Assembly (NCBI GenBank): GCA_025331435.1
Contig: JAIWNI010000029.1
Location: 62,001 to 126,000, forward strand
DNA: 64,000 bases
From: Choanephora cucurbitarum
Taxonomy: Eukaryota; Mucoromycota; Mucoromycetes; Mucorales; Choanephoraceae
Direction of reading: 5' to 3'
Shown: piece after piece, positions 1 through 11,400 of the stretch
Layout: each line of letters begins with the position of its first letter
How positions within the stretch are numbered: position 1 is the first letter of the stretch
Notes under the pieces: generated by a model
Database searches by the model: none
What the model was told of the DNA's origin: nothing
What the model saw: only the letters and a program-made list of their open reading frames with translations
Program-made: the position numbers and the translations under genes

Positions 1-1747
1 CCATCTCATATATTAAAAATGCTTATCAAAACGATCCTTTCCGTATTGCTTTAGAATTGTTCCTTGTTTTCTTTGCTATTAAATACATGCTCTCCAAGAA
101 ATACAAGCCAAATGACAACAATGTCGTATTGACTGATAAGGTAATTTATAGATATTTAGTATGTATGCCACCTAAGCATTTATGAACATATGTATCATTA
201 GGAAGTTGATGACCTTGTTGAAGAATGGCAGCCTGAACCCTTAGCACCTAAGCTCTCTGCTTATGATCGTTTCAATCTTGAAAAAGTACCTACTATCGTG
301 GGTCCTCAATCAGCCAAGGCCAAAGTGGCCGGTCATACCAAGCCCTTAATGAATTTAGCTACTTCCAACTACCTTAATTTGGTCGCATCGGACCAAATCC
401 GTCAAAAGGCTGTCGAGACATTGAGAAACTATGGTGTTGGCTCTTGTGGTCCTCCAGGTTTTTATGGTACCATTGATGTTCATATGGATTTAGAACGTGA
501 TATTGCTCGCTTCTTGGGTACAGACGATGCTATTATCTACGCTCAAGGTTTTTCTACTATTTCTTCTGTTATTCCTGCTTTCTCCAAACGTGGTGATTAT
601 CTTGTTGTGTAGGTGTTCAAACATAGCAAAGAAAGAAATTAGGCTAATGGTTTAATTAGGGACGATGGTGTTTGTTTTGCTGTCCAAAAGGGTGTTCAAA
701 TTTCTCGCTCTATTATTAGAACATTCAAGCATAATGATATGGAGGATTTGGAGCGTGTTTTGAAGGAAATCGATAGAGAACATACTGTGGTAAAGCAGAT
801 TGAAGAGAATGATAGTGCTGATTTCTGACAATCTTCTTTAGCACAGAAAACGTTTAACTCGTCGCTTTATTGTTACTGAAGGTCTTTTTGCTAATTTTGG
901 TGATATTGCTCCATTAGATAAATTGGTAAAAGGATGAAAAAAGGATCAAACTATTGCATGTTTATGATGACTGATATTTTGCATAAAAGGTTGAATTGAA
1001 AAAGAAGTTCAAATATCGTCTTATTCTGGATGAATCTCAGTCTATCGGTGTTCTTGGTCGTAAGGGTGCTGGTTTGACAGATTTGTACAACATTGATGTA
1101 AGTATAGCTAATAGGATTCTTACTCTGGTGGTTAATCATGTTGTCATTAGGCCAAAGAAGTTGATATGATTGTGGGTTCATTGGCTAATGCTCTTTGTGG
1201 TTCTGGTGGTTTTTGTGCAGGTAGCATTGAGGTCATTGATCATCAACGTCTTTCAGGTAGTGCGTATTGTTTCTCTGCTTCTATGCCTGCCATGCTTGCC
1301 GTTTCTGCTTCCGAAGCCTTCCGTATTATTGAACAACAACCCAACTTGTTAAAGGAATTGGCTGAGCGTATCTCTTCTTTCCGTCAAATCTTAGCTCATA
1401 AATCCCTAGATTCTTATATCACTTTAGATCCTCCTCATGACCAAAACCTTTCTCCCTTCTTCCACATCCGTATCAAAGAGAGCTATCTTCAAACACACAC
1501 TCAAGACAATGAAGATCAAGTGTCTCGTGAGGCCGAAGAGCGTTTATTACAAGAAGTTGTTGATGAATGTGCTTATCAAGGCGTCTTGATCACTCGAGCC
1601 AAATATGTTTACGAACAAGAATTGCATTGTCCTCGCCCTAGCATTAAGATCTCTGTGACAACTGGTCTTAGCAAGAAAGAAAATGATAAGGCCGCTAATG
1701 TTGTCAAGACAGCTATTGTCAAGATCTTTTCCAAGTGGAGAAAGTAA
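1..1747 (+). CDS. LCB1: Serine palmitoyltransferase subunit 1 (3' part, 5' end outside window)
   Basis: This is the non-catalytic LCB1 subunit of the ER serine palmitoyltransferase, which starts sphingolipid synthesis from serine and palmitoyl-CoA. The window opens inside the coding sequence. Exons by splice motif and frame are 3-140, 202-608, 660-789, 842-925, 990-1097 and 1151-1747, and all phases agree. The first visible exon carries a hydrophobic segment ([14 protein letters not shown]) typical of the N-terminal membrane anchor. The aminotransferase-fold core follows: [50 protein letters not shown]. The motif [14 protein letters not shown] sits where catalytic LCB2 subunits have the PLP lysine, and no lysine is present, so this is LCB1 and not LCB2. 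It must pair with LCB2 to act. Five short introns of about 50-65 nt are visible. Confidence in identity is high; the N-terminus is not visible. Confidence 0.95.
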
Positions 1748-1883
1748 CCACGCTCTTATTATCCCCCTCCCCGTTTATATTATTATTCTAATCTCAATAA
1801 ACCTCCTCAAAAAAGAACACTGTTTGATTATGTATGAAAGATAGACCTGTTCTTCTTCTGTTTGATTTATTAAGTGAATCAGT

Positions 1884-2526
1884 TTAAGCATCTTCCTTCT
1901 TTTCTTTCTCCTCGTCCTTCTTGGTCAAAGCTTGGTTAGCCTTTTGAACTTCCTCAAACTTTTCCTTGAAAATGTTGGCGTTTTCAGAGTTGGCGAAACG
2001 AATAGCCAAGGTTTCAGCGGTAGGTTGACCATCAGAGACATCGGCAGCAACATTCCAAACCCAAGAACGGTCAGAACCAACATTAGGAGCGAGCTTCATG
2101 GTAGAGTCAACAAAGTGGTTAGCACAGACCTTGTGGGTCTTGTCACGACGCATCAACAAACGAATTTTGCTGCTTTCCTTGTGCTTCAAGAACTTGACAT
2201 CACCAGTACCGCGTTCCTTCCATTCCTTAGTATCTTTTTGGAAACGGAACAACTTGGCGCGCCTAAGTTAAAAGAAATGAGTTTTTTACTTGAAAGATAT
2301 TTTCAGATAGTTACACACTACATCTTGAACAAGACTTCTTCTTCTTCTTCATTTGTCTTGACTTCAACTTCGTTCAACTTGACAATAGGCTCAAAGTGAA
2401 CATCAGGAGATTCGACTTCTTCTTCTTGCTATTAATAAAACAAAAGGTTACTTTTTGTTTGCTTTCCAGTATAAAAGACAGGTTGCTTACTTGTTCGACA
2501 ATCTTCTTTTCTTCGGTATCAGCCAT
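1884..2526 (-). CDS. YRB1: Ran-specific GTPase-activating/binding protein 1 (RanBP1/Yrb1)
   Basis: The protein binds Ran-GTP in the cytoplasm and assists RanGAP in dissociating export complexes. Reading the minus strand, three exons (2491-2526, 2322-2428, 1884-2262) join in frame to a 173-residue protein. The N-terminus is acidic ([12 protein letters not shown], then [15 protein letters not shown]). The Ran-binding domain follows with [42 protein letters not shown] and [12 protein letters not shown], all hallmarks of RanBD1. The C-terminus is a Lys/Glu-rich tail (EEKEKKEDA). Length fits fungal Yrb1 (about 200 residues). The gene is convergent with LCB1 and the two stop codons are only about 140 bp apart. 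Confidence 0.95.
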
Positions 2527-2871
2527 TGTATTAATTTAATATAAAGATAAAAAGAAAAGGGGGATGGATGGATGGATGATAGTATCTTTGTGTGTGTGTG
2601 TATCATCTGCTCTATGTGTACGCGTATGCAATGGCTCTAGTTCCCCACAAGAAAAACACACTACATAATCCATAAAAGGAAATTTATGCACACATTTTTC
2701 AAAAAACGAATCGGCCCGAGCGTAGTAAACTCTCGGATACAAAGAACAATGAAAGTATTATCTAATGGGTTCTCGATCATCGTTTAAAAGCAATAAGCTC
2801 AGATATTTATTCGCTGGTTTGAATGCTTTGTCTGACATCAAGTTAGACAAAGCATAGTACAGCGACTTGCG
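2527..2871. other. Intergenic, divergent from Yrb1 start to hydrolase stop
   Basis: This 345-bp spacer holds the Yrb1 5' region, with purine-rich GGAT repeats near 2562-2578 and a short GT run near 2590-2600. No convincing gene is seen. Confidence 0.5.
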
Positions 2872-3986
2872 CTAAAGATCGCTAATCCAGTTCACCAATG
2901 CACGAATGTCTCTTTCATAGGTTACAGGAGAAGAAGACATCATAGTATGCACAAAAGATGCATGCCCTTCTCCTTCACATTCATAGACTGTCACATCATA
3001 CTTGTGCTCCTTCACCTTATCTATGAATGACTCGATGCTGGGGCCCAAAATCTCATGCTGGCCATGGCAAACAAACCACTGTGTACTACCAAGTTGATCC
3101 AACGAAGCATAGGTAGGAGAAACTAAAGGGTGCTTTAAAGAGGCATCTGTCATGTCGTTCACATAATTGCGAACATACATCTCGATCAAGTCAGGCAGTA
3201 TACAGTCAGGCCGTTTTGGGTATTGGCGCAATGAGAGATCTACCCATGGAGATAACAAGGCAACCTTAGAAGGTAAAGGTAAGGGTGGTAGATCCTTCTC
3301 TTTCTTCTCTTGACGCTCTCTTTTTAAATCTCGAATACCGAGCAGCGTTGTCAAGGCAAGGTTTCCTCCTGCACTATCGCCTATCACTACAATTTTGGAT
3401 GGACTGATACCCACCTCATGCACAAGGTAGCGATAAGCGTTAACACATTCACGGCAAGCAGTAGGCCATCTGTGTTTAGGGCATAGACTGTATTCAACAG
3501 ACAAGATGGCAGTAGACAGTTTAGATTGAGTATGGAGTGATTGGATTAATTGCTGAAAGAATGACATATACATGGTTGAATATCCTAGTTGGAACCCGCC
3601 ACCATGTATATAGAGAATGATTCGGTCCAACTCAGCCGCCTGCTTTTCCGCTTCAATCGCGTTTTTAGCATTAGGTGTGATCCAGACACCTTTCCAGTCC
3701 TCTCGAATAACTTTGTGGATCCAACGCCTTTCGCTGGCTAGGGGCTGAGTCAAAAAGAAAAGCACGCGACGCGAGATGAAGAGAGGGAAATAAAAGGTAC
3801 GCCCCAATATGACACGCTTGATACTGTAGGGGAGGAGCCCGATGATCTGTCGAGAACTAGTGATGACTTTGTGATAGCTCGTTATTATTTATATTGTATA
3901 AAAACCTATCTTAGCTTACTCAATTGTCTTCCATTATGCGTTCCAAATAGTGATACTACCAAAGCAAACAAAAGAATGCTCAACAT
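2872..3986 (-). CDS. Alpha/beta hydrolase, HSL/arylacetamide-deacetylase type
   Basis: This is a probable ester or lipid hydrolase of the hormone-sensitive-lipase group. The main exon shows the oxyanion-hole motif HGGG (in IILYIHGGGFQLG), the nucleophile elbow GDSAGG, and a C-terminal His in EGHASF. At the expected acid position the sequence reads CHGQHEILGPS, giving Glu where this family usually has Asp. The open frame has no in-frame ATG before the HGGG motif, so a 5' exon is needed. A phase-compatible model is exon 1 at 3960-3986 (MLSILLFAL, hydrophobic), donor GTAGTA, acceptor CAG, and exon 2 at 2872-3846, giving 333 residues. The hydrophobic N-terminus suggests membrane anchoring or secretion. 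The family call is firm; the start and first intron are inferred, and the donor is weak. Confidence 0.75.
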
Positions 3987-4186
3987 AATGAGCTGAGAAA
4001 AAAAGCAAAGAGCTCAATTTCAGGCTTGGCCTGTGTTTTGTCACGCAATTAGAAGCAATTTGTTCATATGACTTATGGGCCAGATCTTTATATGGAAGTT
4101 ATTATTTGTAAGCATATATACAGTTAAGGAAAAAACGTATCAAGCTTGAGATATTATATATCATGAAGACAACTTAGATGTGCTTT

Positions 4187-4690
4187 ATTTACGCTTTTCT
4201 CCACTTGTAAATAACAACGTTGGAGCAGACATTGGGATGGATTTCACTACCCATAGTTGGCTTTAAGTTGCTCTTGTCTCCAACTCCAACAGGTTTCATT
4301 GTGAAAAAGGGAGCGACATGCGTTTGTATCTTAGATTCTGATATTAGCTTGATTCAAAGATCAAATCTTCAAACAGCATTCAAATAAAAAAAAAAATTAC
4401 AAGACTCCATCTAATGAAGCTTCACAATTGATTTATCTCTTAAACTTTGAAGAAAACGACCTTTCAAAAAGATTTCTATCCGCTCTGGAGGTGTCTTAAA
4501 GATCTACTATAACACCAACACTTTGATTAGCACATATTATTAGATCTCGATAAAGCAAGGCTTTTATAGTGGCTAATTGAAGCTGGATTGAAGGTACAAA
4601 AGGTTGCTGAGCAGTAGAAGCAATATACGCGACTCTTCTTTTTGAGCCATTAATAAAAACGATTGTGAGAGATTTGGACTGCATACTAGA
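4187..4690 (-). pseudogene. Possible degraded coding remnant, unidentified
   Basis: Several minus-strand fragments read like protein but do not join into one frame. These are a 67-residue frame at 4496-4699 (ending SVGVIVDL), a following frame reading PPERIEIFLKGRFLQSL, and a short frame at 4187-4325 containing FTMKPVGVGDKSNLKPTMG and ending YKWRKA. They may be exons of an unrecognised gene or an eroded transposon. I do not recognise the family. Confidence 0.25.
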
Positions 4691-4737
4691 GCTATACAAT
4701 CTTACAAACCTTCTTCATGCTACATTAGTCGTTTTAT

Positions 4738-4888
4738 TTAAGAGTATGCATATTCTTAAAAAACACACTCTTATATTGAGCATACTCTTAAATTGAATGG
4801 TATTCTAGCGCTTGAAGCGATTTTCAAGTCGAAGAATTGCACTTTTATATTAAACCCTCTTAAATCAAACACTCTTAGATCGAGCGAC
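4738..4888. mobile_element. 151-bp MITE with TA target duplication
   Basis: The two ends form an imperfect terminal inverted repeat of about 20 bp: GTCGTTTTATTTAAGAGTAT at the left, and GTCGCTCGATCTAAGAGTGT as the reverse complement of the right end. TA lies directly outside both ends (4736-4737 and 4889-4890). The interior holds extra copies of the CACTCTTAAATTGA-type word in both orientations. There is no coding capacity. A related copy lies at 45856-45942. Confidence 0.6.
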
Positions 4889-4890
4889 TA

Positions 4891-5494
4891 CTGTAGATAG
4901 ATGCCTCTTGGTTTTACCATGAACGAATTGCTAATTATTCTATAGTCTCTGATATATGTAAAAAAAAAAAACTGACCTTATCAACTACAGGTGAAGTCTT
5001 CTCAAAGGCTTTGGCTATTGCATAAAGAGTGAAGTTGACTGTATATTGAATAAAATGTATGTATCTTTCTTGAGTTGATATTCAGCATAGGCTTTCCTTT
5101 ACCTCGAAGAATTTCTTTACTTGAACTCTGACCTTATCTGTACTCAAAATACAAGCATACTAACTTGTTTCTTCTCCTTGTTCAAAGACTAGTCTGTCAA
5201 CACTACTTGTGCAAAACATGAGAAGGAAAATGCGTCATAAGACACAACAAGAGTGAATTCAATATGAGACAAGAAAATTTCAAAGTACGATCTTAAAATA
5301 CAACAAGTCGATATGAAAAGGCCTTTTGTAATAAACAAATATACAAATATATATATATACCTCTATATATATTCACATCCATATATACTTATATATACCT
5401 CTATTACAGCGTTCATACATATATATACAGATACAAACATACGCACACACAAATCACAAATAAGCTTACTTATGTTCAACTCTATGCTTACAAT
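4891..5494. other. Intergenic upstream of Rim15-like gene
   Basis: The stretch is AT-rich with a TATA/ATAC-rich microsatellite-like section at about 5340-5430 just before the kinase gene start. No gene is seen. Confidence 0.5.
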
Positions 5495-8400
5495 ATGGAG
5501 CCAGTAGAAAACAACACCAAGAAACCTAAAGTACCAGACTTGTTGCAATCAGACAAGCCAATAGCTCCTGTCGGCGTCAGTACCGTAACCACTTCAGCTG
5601 AAATCACGCCCTCTAAACTTCGCAGTGTGCCCATCCCACAACCACTGATTCTAAAGCGTCGAGCCAGTCGTTCATCTATTTCCTCTACAGATGAAAAGAC
5701 ACCTTTTGAACACGCTTCTCACGATCCTATATCACCTATTGACTATCGAAAATTATCAGAGGGAGAATGTCCCAGCCCAGTAGGCATTGATTTCGCTGAA
5801 CCTCATCGCTCGCCACCACCTCATTCTTCTTCGACATCTTCATCTTTTTCACCCAGATATTCCAGTCCACCCGCAGGTAGTGGAGGCAAATATATGGTAC
5901 GATCGAAACGAGCCAGCTGGATTGATGGATCTTCTTGTATCTATGATTCCTCTACACCATCTACACCATCTAACAAACCTATCATTCCACCACTTGGAGT
6001 GCCCAAGCAACATAGCATTCCTGCTACAGTAACATCATCTTCGCCTGTGATTGGTTCTCCTGTTGTACCTACAACGGTGTCTCCTTTGATGTCATCCTCT
6101 TTACCACAGCACCCTCACATATCTAGTCAATCTGATGATAGTTCTCACAAGACAGGATCTTTGTTTAAGTTGAGAGAGGATAGACAGCAACAACAGCAAT
6201 TACAGCAACAGCAACAGCAACAGCAACAACAACAGCAACAGCAACAGCAACAACAACAACTACAGCAGTATCATATACCACCTAAGCGCGAGAGTTCAAT
6301 TGAGACTGTTGCACCACCCTCTTCTATGATGGACAGCTTATATGTAGCATCAAAGCACCGAAAACTTTCTGAAGAGCTAGATGATATACCCAGCCATGAC
6401 GAAAAGAAACGATCTCATTCAATTCATGAAAGAAAAGGCCTAATAACAGATACCAATTCGATTCACGAAGAAGCTTATTCTCCCATTTCCTCACCACGTA
6501 AGCTCGCTCTCCTCTTCTTTTTTTTTCACTTTGAACTTCTATTGACATGCATTATCTAGATCGTTCAAAAGCACCCTCTTTACCAGCACCTACTGCTTCA
6601 TCTTCTTCAGGACCTAAATCAGCTTCTTCTTCGCCTCTTATTGCTTATGCAACCACATCCACACCTCATACACCTCATCAAAAAGCTAGACGTCGCTCAT
6701 CTATGTCCATGCTTCGAAATATCCCTAGTGCCGAGCTCGCTCATATCGTCAGCGGCAACTCACCTAATCCTGTCCTAAAGACACCCGATCTGTCTGCTCA
6801 ACATTCCTTAACAATGGCACCTGAAGAAGAATTCGAAGCTTATGGCGAAGGTGTACCCGTCTATCAGAATTCATTACATTCGTTGTTGAGAAAACAGTTG
6901 TCCAATAAACGTAGTAGTACAAGCAGTAGTAACAGCAGTAGTAACAGTAACCATCAGCGACCCTCGCGTCGATCCATGATTGATATACGACCCTTAGAAG
7001 CAGATAAAGACGTGGTGGAAATGAATTTGGATGCTGGGCCTATTGATATCCATGATCAGCAGCAGTCGTTTTCAATGGACGATCATACTCTTATGAACAG
7101 TCCTGTATACCCAGCTATGCTGTTGAATGAGTCGGACGAAATCAAGTCTGGCGACAAACAAGTAGATCATAAGCCTGCATTAGTTCCGTCTTTCTCTCCT
7201 CAGTCTTTCAACAGAGCATCCATATCAGATGTGAACAATCCTTGGCATCAATCTACTTCTCAACATACAAGTCCACTGCAATGCATGGATTATTTTAGTA
7301 ATGAACCTATGCCCAGCATGGCTTCATGTAAGGATCTATTTTCTAATTGAAAGGCTATGGCTTTTCTTTACTCATGCTTCTATACAACATCACTCATACA
7401 TCCTCTTTGTTACTTTCAATAGCTGCCAACATGCAAGGTCATCGCCGCCAGCCAATGCCTCCTCCCTCATCATCATTCTACGGTCCTGACTATACTCGAT
7501 ATGGGTCAGATGAGGATTATGCAAAAAAGTTATTTATGTCGCGTTCAGCCAAAGTAAAGCGATGGTGCAGTGTACGCATGGGTGATCTCGAAGAGAAGAT
7601 AGGCAGTACAGCTAACCGTCGCCACCATCGACGCAGCAACAGTACGACCAGTATAAGTAGTGTACCTGCACAAGAGAGCAGACGATATTCATCTGCAATC
7701 AATCTTTGCCGTTTCCCACAAGATGATTCTAATATGCCTACTATCATGGTTACTACAGCAGCAACATCGACAAACAACAACGAACATGATACGGAGAACA
7801 ATGAGATTGTCAACTTCATTCCTTGGGTAGATTGGCTTGAAGAATATAAGGTGATTAAAGCAAGGGAAATTCGGAGACGATCCTCTGCTACTCAGAACGA
7901 TAGCGCAGATGTGCGTCATCATTCCCAACCTGCTATCGGTACATCCGTTGTCAATAGAGTACTGACAAACTGGTGGAATAATGTCAAAACAGGAGCAGAG
8001 CATTATTCGAAATCAACAAGACATACAGATTATTTTAAGAGGCCTTCTCAAGACAAGCCAGAACCTAATTTACAGTCAAGCGAACGCAAAACTTCTGATC
8101 CACTTGTTCGCCAGTCGCACCCGCCACACCCACCTTTACCATCATCACAGACTGCTTCTTGTCACTCTCCTTCACCCATGTCAGCACTCTCTCAGCAACT
8201 TCACTACTCTCCTGCTCCTCCAGTACCCTTGCCATCTATGTCCTCTTCATCAACTTCGTTGCCTCAGCCATTAGCATCCACAAGCACTGTATTCCCTTCT
8301 GCTTCGTCTTCATCCTCTTTTTCACGAAGAAACACTGTCAATTTGTCTTTGGATCTTCATGATCTGCAGCACCCATTAGAAGGAAAGATGCGACCATTGA

Positions 8401-11400
8401 TGGCCGACCAATCACCTATGACAACTGCTAGTAACAACAGTAGCCGTCGTTATTCATCACGTGATGTCGTCCATATGGATACAGATAGTATGTCGCCTAT
8501 CTCATTGCACAGTAGCGCCCAATCATCCATGCCTGATAGTCCATCAAGCATGGCGGCTACAAAGATCCATCTACCTAAGAACCCCATCACACAAAAGAGT
8601 CTAGCTAAGCGTGTAGGCTATCAATTTTATAACAATGGTAACCGTATGGGTACCTTTGGTCAGCTCAGTCATATAGTCGGCCAGGCCTCTGCTGAAAGTA
8701 ACGATCCTACAACCACACGCATTCAATATTCTATCAAATCAAGGTTGGAATTTGCCAAGGAAGCATGTAATGCAGAGCTGAGACAGATTATCGACGGCCT
8801 AAATGAATATGTAGAGCGAGGATTGCAGTATGTAGAAGATATGGACGATATTCTTGAAGAGGGCATGAGATCAGTAGGCAGTTTGGATTCAGAGGAAGAA
8901 AGCGACCATGAAATGCATCCTCCAGTAGGGTTATTAGGTACTGTTGTTAGCAACCCTAGTGCTTCATCTGCACCTAATCTGAGCTATCATGGGCATCATC
9001 AGCCTTCTCCACTTTCTTCTGCTCTTCCTGCCACTACGCCTGCTCCACCCCTTGCTTCTCTTCCTGCTTCATCAGCTTCCATCCCAACATCTGATAGTTT
9101 TATTCATCCATTGCCTAGTGTAGTTGAAATGGACGAATCGCTTTCTTCTCCAAGCACTGATAGCAATGCATCAGCCAACAGCTTGCCTCATAAACGAAGC
9201 CTTTCATCTGCACTGGATGAACCACTAGTTCCAGATGACGCTCCTGTTCACAATCAAGTCACACCTAATCCTACTTCTCATCAAAGAGAACAGCCAGGAC
9301 TTGAAGCTTATCAGCCACCTGCCAACAACATGATTGCCTTGATTTCTGAAGATTCTTATTTGCCTACACCCTTCATATTGACACTACAAGACCTTATTTC
9401 AGTTGCACAAAACGTGATGGATACATCGCTTGATGAGATCATTGAGACTAACGGTGCTTGTGCAGAAGCAGTTGCTCGTATTCAAACCATCGGTACCCAA
9501 TGGGACATACACCCTGAATGGCCTTGTCGAGAATGGTATGTTCGGCTTTTGCTAGGCATTGCTGCTCTTAACCGTGTGGTTGAATGGTGGGCAGCTGAGC
9601 GTGGATTTTGGTCAACTGGACCTATCTTTTCAGTTCCTCCTAGTGATACTGAAAATGAAGATATGGAATCTGTCAGTAACATCTCTCGTATGGAGGAAAC
9701 AGATGATGAGCATATGTCGATAGATGAGGTTGGCCCAGATTTGCGTTTACAATTGTATGATCAACAGCAACAAACGGATGAACATCTGGATAGTCTGCAG
9801 TTGCAAGAAGAGGCTGAACGTAGTCAGAGTTCAACTATTATTGTTGAATTAAGCTTAGGTACTACAGTCGTTCAATATGTAAGTCCTGTTTGGTCTGATG
9901 TTGTTGGGTAAGTTATGTTATCAGGACAATGAAATCATGTGTGCTTATTTATTTTTTTTCTCATAGATCGGATCCTCAGTCAGTCTTGGGACAAAGTATT
10001 ACTCAATTCTTATCCGCAGATGATGTTCAAGTGTTTAGTGCAGCTACAGAAGAATTGTTAGCCGATGATTCGCATACTGTAGAGGTTCGGTTTAATGTGA
10101 AGGACAAAGAGGGATCGTCTATCGAGATGGACGGAAAAGGCATGCTAATGTGCAATCGGGTTACTGGTGAACCAAGCCATACTATGTGGGTCATTAAGCC
10201 TGTTGTCTCGCGTCGATGGTCGCTGGTAGATATGTCGATTACACCTCGAAATGAAAAGAAGCCGTCTTGGCTGAGTGGACCTCATCCAACTGATAGAGCT
10301 CAACAACCTGAGTCTACATTCCAAGGAGACCAGCAGCCGGAGGACTGGATGCATGGTGTAGAACAGACGCCTAACCAGGAGTTTTATGAGCAAAGAGGCA
10401 TGATCCGTAGTCGATCCAAGTCTGAGCCTACCATTCATACACCACCATTCTTACCATCAATCCAGTTGACTAATGAAAACAACGAAGAAGGAAGGGCTGA
10501 TCAGATACCCGTCTCTTTATCCGCACTGATGTCATTACCGCCTGTTCTCTGTAGAGTATGTGAACGATTGGTTGTGGCTGCCTTCTTTGAACAGCACTCT
10601 GAGCTTTGTGTTGAAATACATCAAAGTGAGATGGATGTCAATGCATGCAATGATAGTTTGATTGAAGTTAAACATTTGGTTCAGGAGCGAATTGAGTTTG
10701 TAAAACAAGAAATCACAGAACTGAAGAACAACAAGGGCCAACCAAAAGAAGAACTTCCTGATGATCATATGAAGCTTGAATGCACAGAAGACAGTGACAA
10801 TGATTCTATCTTTGGAGATTGTTTACCTCTTGAAAAAGCCCCAGATCCATTAGATGTCAAAAATATAGAACTAGAGCAATACAAGGACTTGCTAGAGATC
10901 ATTGATGTTGCCCTCAGTATCTCAATGCCTGGTAGTGCGACAGATAGCAATGATGATGAAGAAGGCGGCCATCTTCAGTCACCTCGTTCCAAAGACAAGA
11001 TTGTTCAAATCCTGTATTGGAGACCACCCACTTCAGATGACCCAAATCTTTCTAACTTAATCAAAGATGTGGAAGAATTAACTAGAGGAAAAGTGGATGC
11101 TGTCAACAGAATGCGCGATCGACTAGAATACAATGATAGAGAAAGGGCTGAGTTCCAGAAGACTACAAATCAGCAGCCCAACTGGACAGAATTTGTTCAG
11201 GAAGCTTCGGCGGATGATAAGAAATCAGATGAGGAAATCAAAGAAGAATCAGATAGCCCCAAGTTGTTAGCTAAAGCAGAGGATCAAATCAAACCATCAA
11301 GGAGAGGTTTTTTGAGTCGACTCAAGTCATGGCGTCATCGCCGCACCTCAGGCGTTGTGGGGCGTTTGTCTCGTAGAATCAAATCAATCACCCCTGACTC

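Noticed and set aside
6187..6267. Short-period repeats considered as a CRISPR-like array
   Set aside because: It is a coding CAG/CAA microsatellite in a eukaryotic gene; no spaced repeats exist.
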